A DNA stretch of 64,000 nt from Paraburkholderia heleia NBRC 101817 (GTDB lineage: Bacteria; Pseudomonadota; Gammaproteobacteria; Burkholderiales; Burkholderiaceae), in contig NZ_BBJH01000026.1 in NCBI RefSeq assembly GCF_000739775.1, forward strand, positions 93,449 to 157,448. The letters are read 5' to 3'. A model generated the notes under the pieces. It did no database searches and was not told the DNA's origin. It was given only the letters and a program-made list of their open reading frames with translations. The translations under genes and the position numbers were made by a program. Position 1 is the stretch's first letter. Every line of letters begins with the position of its first letter. This document shows, piece after piece, positions 61,481 to 64,000 of the stretch.

Positions 61481-63271
61481 TCACCTGGCGCGGCGATGGC
61501 CTTGCGCCGATCCGCTCAGCAGCATCGCCGTCTTGACCACGGCCAGATGACTGAGCGCCTGCGGAAAATTTCCCGCCAGCCGCCCGTTGCGCACGTCATA
61601 TTCTTCGGCGAGCAAACCGACGTCGTTGGCCACGGCGAGCACGCGCTCGAACTGCGCGATGGCCTCGTCCTCGTCGCCGCGCAGGTAGAGACAGTCGGCC
61701 ATCCAGCACGAGCACGCGAGGAAGGCGCCTTCTTCGGGCGCTTCGTCGCCGCCGCGGCGCCAACGCCGAATCTGCCCGCCTTCGCCAAGCTCCGCGCGAA
61801 TCGCGTCGATGGTGGCCGACATGCGCGGCTCCTCGGCGCGCATGAAGCCCACCAGCGGCATGAGGAGCACGCTCGCATCGAGCGCCTCTTCGCCGTAACT
61901 GCGCACGAAGGCGCCGCGCCGGGCGTTCCAGCCATGTTCGCAGACCTCGTCATGCAGCGCCTTGCGCATCTGCAGCGCGCGCTGCACCAGCGGGTCGCCC
62001 ATGCCCGGACCGTCCTCACACCAATGTTTGATGAAGCGGTCGAGCGCGACCCACGCCATGACGCGCGAGAGCGTGTAGTGGCGCGCGCGGCCCCGCGTCT
62101 CCCAGATTCCCGAGCCCGGCTTGCCGCCATGATCGAGCAGCCAGCCGATCAGGCGCGCTTCGAGTTCGGCTTCCTCCTGCGCCGCAACGATTCCCGCGCG
62201 GCGCGTGAGATAGAGGCAATCGAACGCCTCGCCGAACACATCCGGCTGATACTGCGTGCACGCCGCATTGCCGAAGCGCACGGGCCGCGCGCCCTGCCAG
62301 CCCGCGAAGCGCCCGGCCTCGCGCTCGTTCGGCACGTGGCAGCCATCGACGCAATACATGACGTGAATGCGTCCGCGCGCGTGGCCGATCGTGCGCAGCA
62401 GCCAGTCGCGCCAGGCGCGCGCTTCGTCGTGAAAGCCCGCTTCGAGCAGTGATTCCAGCGCGAAGCTCGCGTCGCGCAGCCAGCAATAGCGATAGTCCCA
62501 GTTCAGTTCGCCGCCCGGCGCCTCGGGCAAAGACGTGGTGGGCGCAGCGACCATCGCGCCCGTCGGGCGGTAGACGAGGGCATAAAGCGTAAGCAGCGAA
62601 CGCCGCACCGCTTGCGGCCAGAGCGTGCGCGCGTTGTCGAAGTGGCCGATCCAGCGGCGCCAGTGACGCTGCGTGTCGTGCAGTGCCGTGACGGCGGACG
62701 CCGGATCGACGCCTGCGCCCTCGCCCTGGCATAGCGTGAAGACGACGCGCTCGTCTGGGCGCACGGTGAACGCGGCTTCGAGCGCCTGCGCGTGAACGCG
62801 CAACGGCACATCCGCGCGCAGCGTCAGCGGGCCACCTGCGGCGTGCAGTGTCGCCGCGCCGTTTGCATCTATCGCGGCGGCGCGCACAGCAGGTCCATCG
62901 GCGCGGCGCGGCTGCATGATCATGTGCATATCCACACTGCCGCGCGTGCCTTCGACCATGCGCACGATGCACGCCTCGGTGCTATCGGCCGCCATGAAGT
63001 CGATCACGCGCGCGCTGCCGTGCTCGCCCTCCCAGGCGGTTTCGATCACGAGCGTATCGCGCTGGTAACCGCGGCTCGCGCGGCACGCCGGATCCGCCGG
63101 CGCAAGCCGCCAGTGGCCCTCTTCGTCACCGCCGAGCAACGCGGCAAAGCACGGTTCGCTGTCGAAACGCGGCCAGCAAAGCCAGTCGATCGAGCCTTCG
63201 CGAGCGAGCAGCGCCGCGCTGCGGCCATCGGCAAGCAATGCGTAATCTTCGATGAGAGGTGTCTGGGTCAT
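61481..63271 (-). CDS. Glycoside hydrolase family 15 (glucoamylase/trehalase-like)
   Basis: A 596-residue cytosolic enzyme. The N-terminal beta-domain has IEDYALLADGRSAALLAREGSIDWLCWPRFDSE. The (alpha/alpha)6 barrel has TTSLPEAPGGELNWDYRYCWLRDASFALESL, with the acid Glu expected near IWETRGRARHYTLSRVMAWVALDR, and ends with CSCWMADCLYL and EEYDVRNGRLAGNFPQALSHLAVV. The family splits alpha-glucosides such as trehalose or dextrin. Start at 63271 follows homologues that begin with this motif; a longer start has poor composition. It is convergent to mgtC. Confidence 0.9.
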   Translation of the reverse strand: MTQTPLIEDYALLADGRSAALLAREGSIDWLCWPRFDSEPCFAALLGGDEEGHWRLAPADPACRASRGYQRDTLVIETAWEGEHGSARVIDFMAADSTEACIVRMVEGTRGSVDMHMIMQPRRADGPAVRAAAIDANGAATLHAAGGPLTLRADVPLRVHAQALEAAFTVRPDERVVFTLCQGEGAGVDPASAVTALHDTQRHWRRWIGHFDNARTLWPQAVRRSLLTLYALVYRPTGAMVAAPTTSLPEAPGGELNWDYRYCWLRDASFALESLLEAGFHDEARAWRDWLLRTIGHARGRIHVMYCVDGCHVPNEREAGRFAGWQGARPVRFGNAACTQYQPDVFGEAFDCLYLTRRAGIVAAQEEAELEARLIGWLLDHGGKPGSGIWETRGRARHYTLSRVMAWVALDRFIKHWCEDGPGMGDPLVQRALQMRKALHDEVCEHGWNARRGAFVRSYGEEALDASVLLMPLVGFMRAEEPRMSATIDAIRAELGEGGQIRRWRRGGDEAPEEGAFLACSCWMADCLYLRGDEDEAIAQFERVLAVANDVGLLAEEYDVRNGRLAGNFPQALSHLAVVKTAMLLSGSAQGHRRAR

Positions 63272-63506
63272 GGACGATGGCGCCACCCGCGCACGAATGG
63301 GCGCGATCAAGACCTGCGCAAGCACTTCGGATTCCCGAAAGGTTGGCACATACAAAGAGGGCGCGTCCCTTTGCAGCGGCTTCGCAGCTTTTTTTGGGCG
63401 GCCGTCGGCCGCCCGCCGGCTTGCATCAATTACGCGTAAGGCTTGAAACGCGTGCGGCGCGCTCTGCTTGCCGCTCCGTATCCCCGCAGCGCGGGCACAT
63501 CAAGGA

Positions 63507-63983
63507 TCAAAGCGCGTCGTGCCACTGACGCATCACCACGAGCTTGCCGTGCGGATGCGCCTCGACGAGCCGCTCGAAGCCTCTGGGGGTATCGTCGAAG
63601 GCGAAGCGCTCGACCACTTCGGCCTTCACCGCCCCCTTCTCGACGAGATCGACGATACGGGCGGGTTGCGTGCCGTCCGGGCGGGCGGTGTAACGCGTCG
63701 CGCGCGCGCCTTGCGGCCAGGCCCGTGCGCCTTCGCCCCGGCTCACCACCACGCCCGCCACGTCGCGGCCGAGCGTGTAGGGCAAGTCGCCCTGCGTAAC
63801 AAGCGGATAGCGGCCTTGCAGCGTCTTGAGATCGACCGGATTGAGCGCGGCGGCCTGTACTTCGATCAGCACCTTTCCATGCGCGGGCTCGGGCACGTTC
63901 ACGCTCTCCTGGCGCAGCGACTCGACGCCGCCAAATTGCAGCACGCGCCACGCGAGCATCGTCTCGGGAATATCAGCGTCCAT
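63507..63983 (-). pseudogene. Alcohol dehydrogenase/quinone reductase missing its nucleotide-binding fold
   Basis: A 158-residue open frame with two halves of an MDR dehydrogenase. The catalytic N-terminal domain is present to about residue 90 (RVLQFGGVESLRQESVNVPE; AAALNPVDLKTLQGRYPLV; YTLGRDVAGVVVSRG). It then joins directly to the final part (PARIVDLVEKGAVKAEVVER, ending GKLVVMRQWHDAL). About 150 residues, including the Rossmann NADPH fold, are missing, while the family length is 310-340. The frame is kept across the junction. It should not bind the cofactor. The gene starts at the right end of the window. Confidence 0.75.
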
Positions 63984-64000
63984 GAATGGCTCCTTGTACT

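Overview
The window is GC-rich throughout, and its gene content fits a beta-proteobacterium of the Burkholderia/Paraburkholderia/Caballeronia group. The clues are hpnJ (hopanoid synthesis), a suf operon with a PaaD/MIP18-type gene and a Rieske ferredoxin, DUF1488 proteins, an MHS-family transporter and a caa3-type oxidase with fused subunits I and III. No tRNA, rRNA, CRISPR array or intact insertion sequence was seen.

Layout. 1-2.85 kb: the 3' end of a phosphoesterase, an orphan membrane domain of PQQ glucose dehydrogenase, a DUF1488 protein and a PAP2 phosphatase. 2.9-19.5 kb: the most unusual region, described below. 19.8-20.7 kb: two tandem DUF4399 proteins. 21.0-27.5 kb: a same-strand group encoding a formylglycine-enzyme-like protein, a Tat-exported molybdenum hydroxylase with its 2Fe-2S subunit, a dihaem cytochrome c and a phospholipase-D-like protein. 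27.5-33.7 kb: a PilZ protein, an ECF sigma factor with a small membrane protein, an ABC exporter and an MFS symporter. 33.75-34.0 kb: gene relics. 34.2-40.2 kb: the sufBCDSU-sufT-Rieske operon. 40.2-51.6 kb: a decayed MFS gene, small genes, a frameshifted hybrid kinase, hpnJ, a serine-recombinase-like protein lacking its catalytic Ser, a frameshifted CheB-CheR-kinase fusion and a CheB-like protein. 51.7-60.6 kb: an operon joining a GMC flavoprotein dehydrogenase, a caa3-like oxidase and a trihaem cytochrome. 60.7-64 kb: MgtC, a GH15 glycosidase and an internally deleted alcohol dehydrogenase.

The 2.9-19.5 kb locus looks like a dedicated secretion system for small peptides. Five genes encode 71-97-residue Cys-free peptides that share a leader ending in a double-glycine-type site. 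The minus strand carries an operon for a double-FHA membrane protein, an HlyD adaptor, a parvulin-like protein, a C39 peptidase-ABC transporter with two N-terminal cNMP-type domains, and a sigma-54 activator. A TolC-like lipoprotein gene lies upstream of it on the same strand. A membrane Ser/Thr kinase and a PP2C phosphatase complete a phosphosignalling circuit that the FHA domains could read. Sites matching the sigma-54 consensus (TGGCAY-N5-NTGC) precede three peptide transcription units and an LRAT-like enzyme gene. The operon with the transporter and regulator instead has a sigma-70-like promoter. The inferred model is that the machinery is made constitutively, and that the activator switches on peptide synthesis while the kinase, phosphatase and FHA protein tune assembly or export.

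Several genes are broken: the MFS relic (5-bp tandem duplication), both hybrid kinases (frameshifts) and the alcohol dehydrogenase (missing nucleotide-binding fold). Single-base events could be assembly errors.
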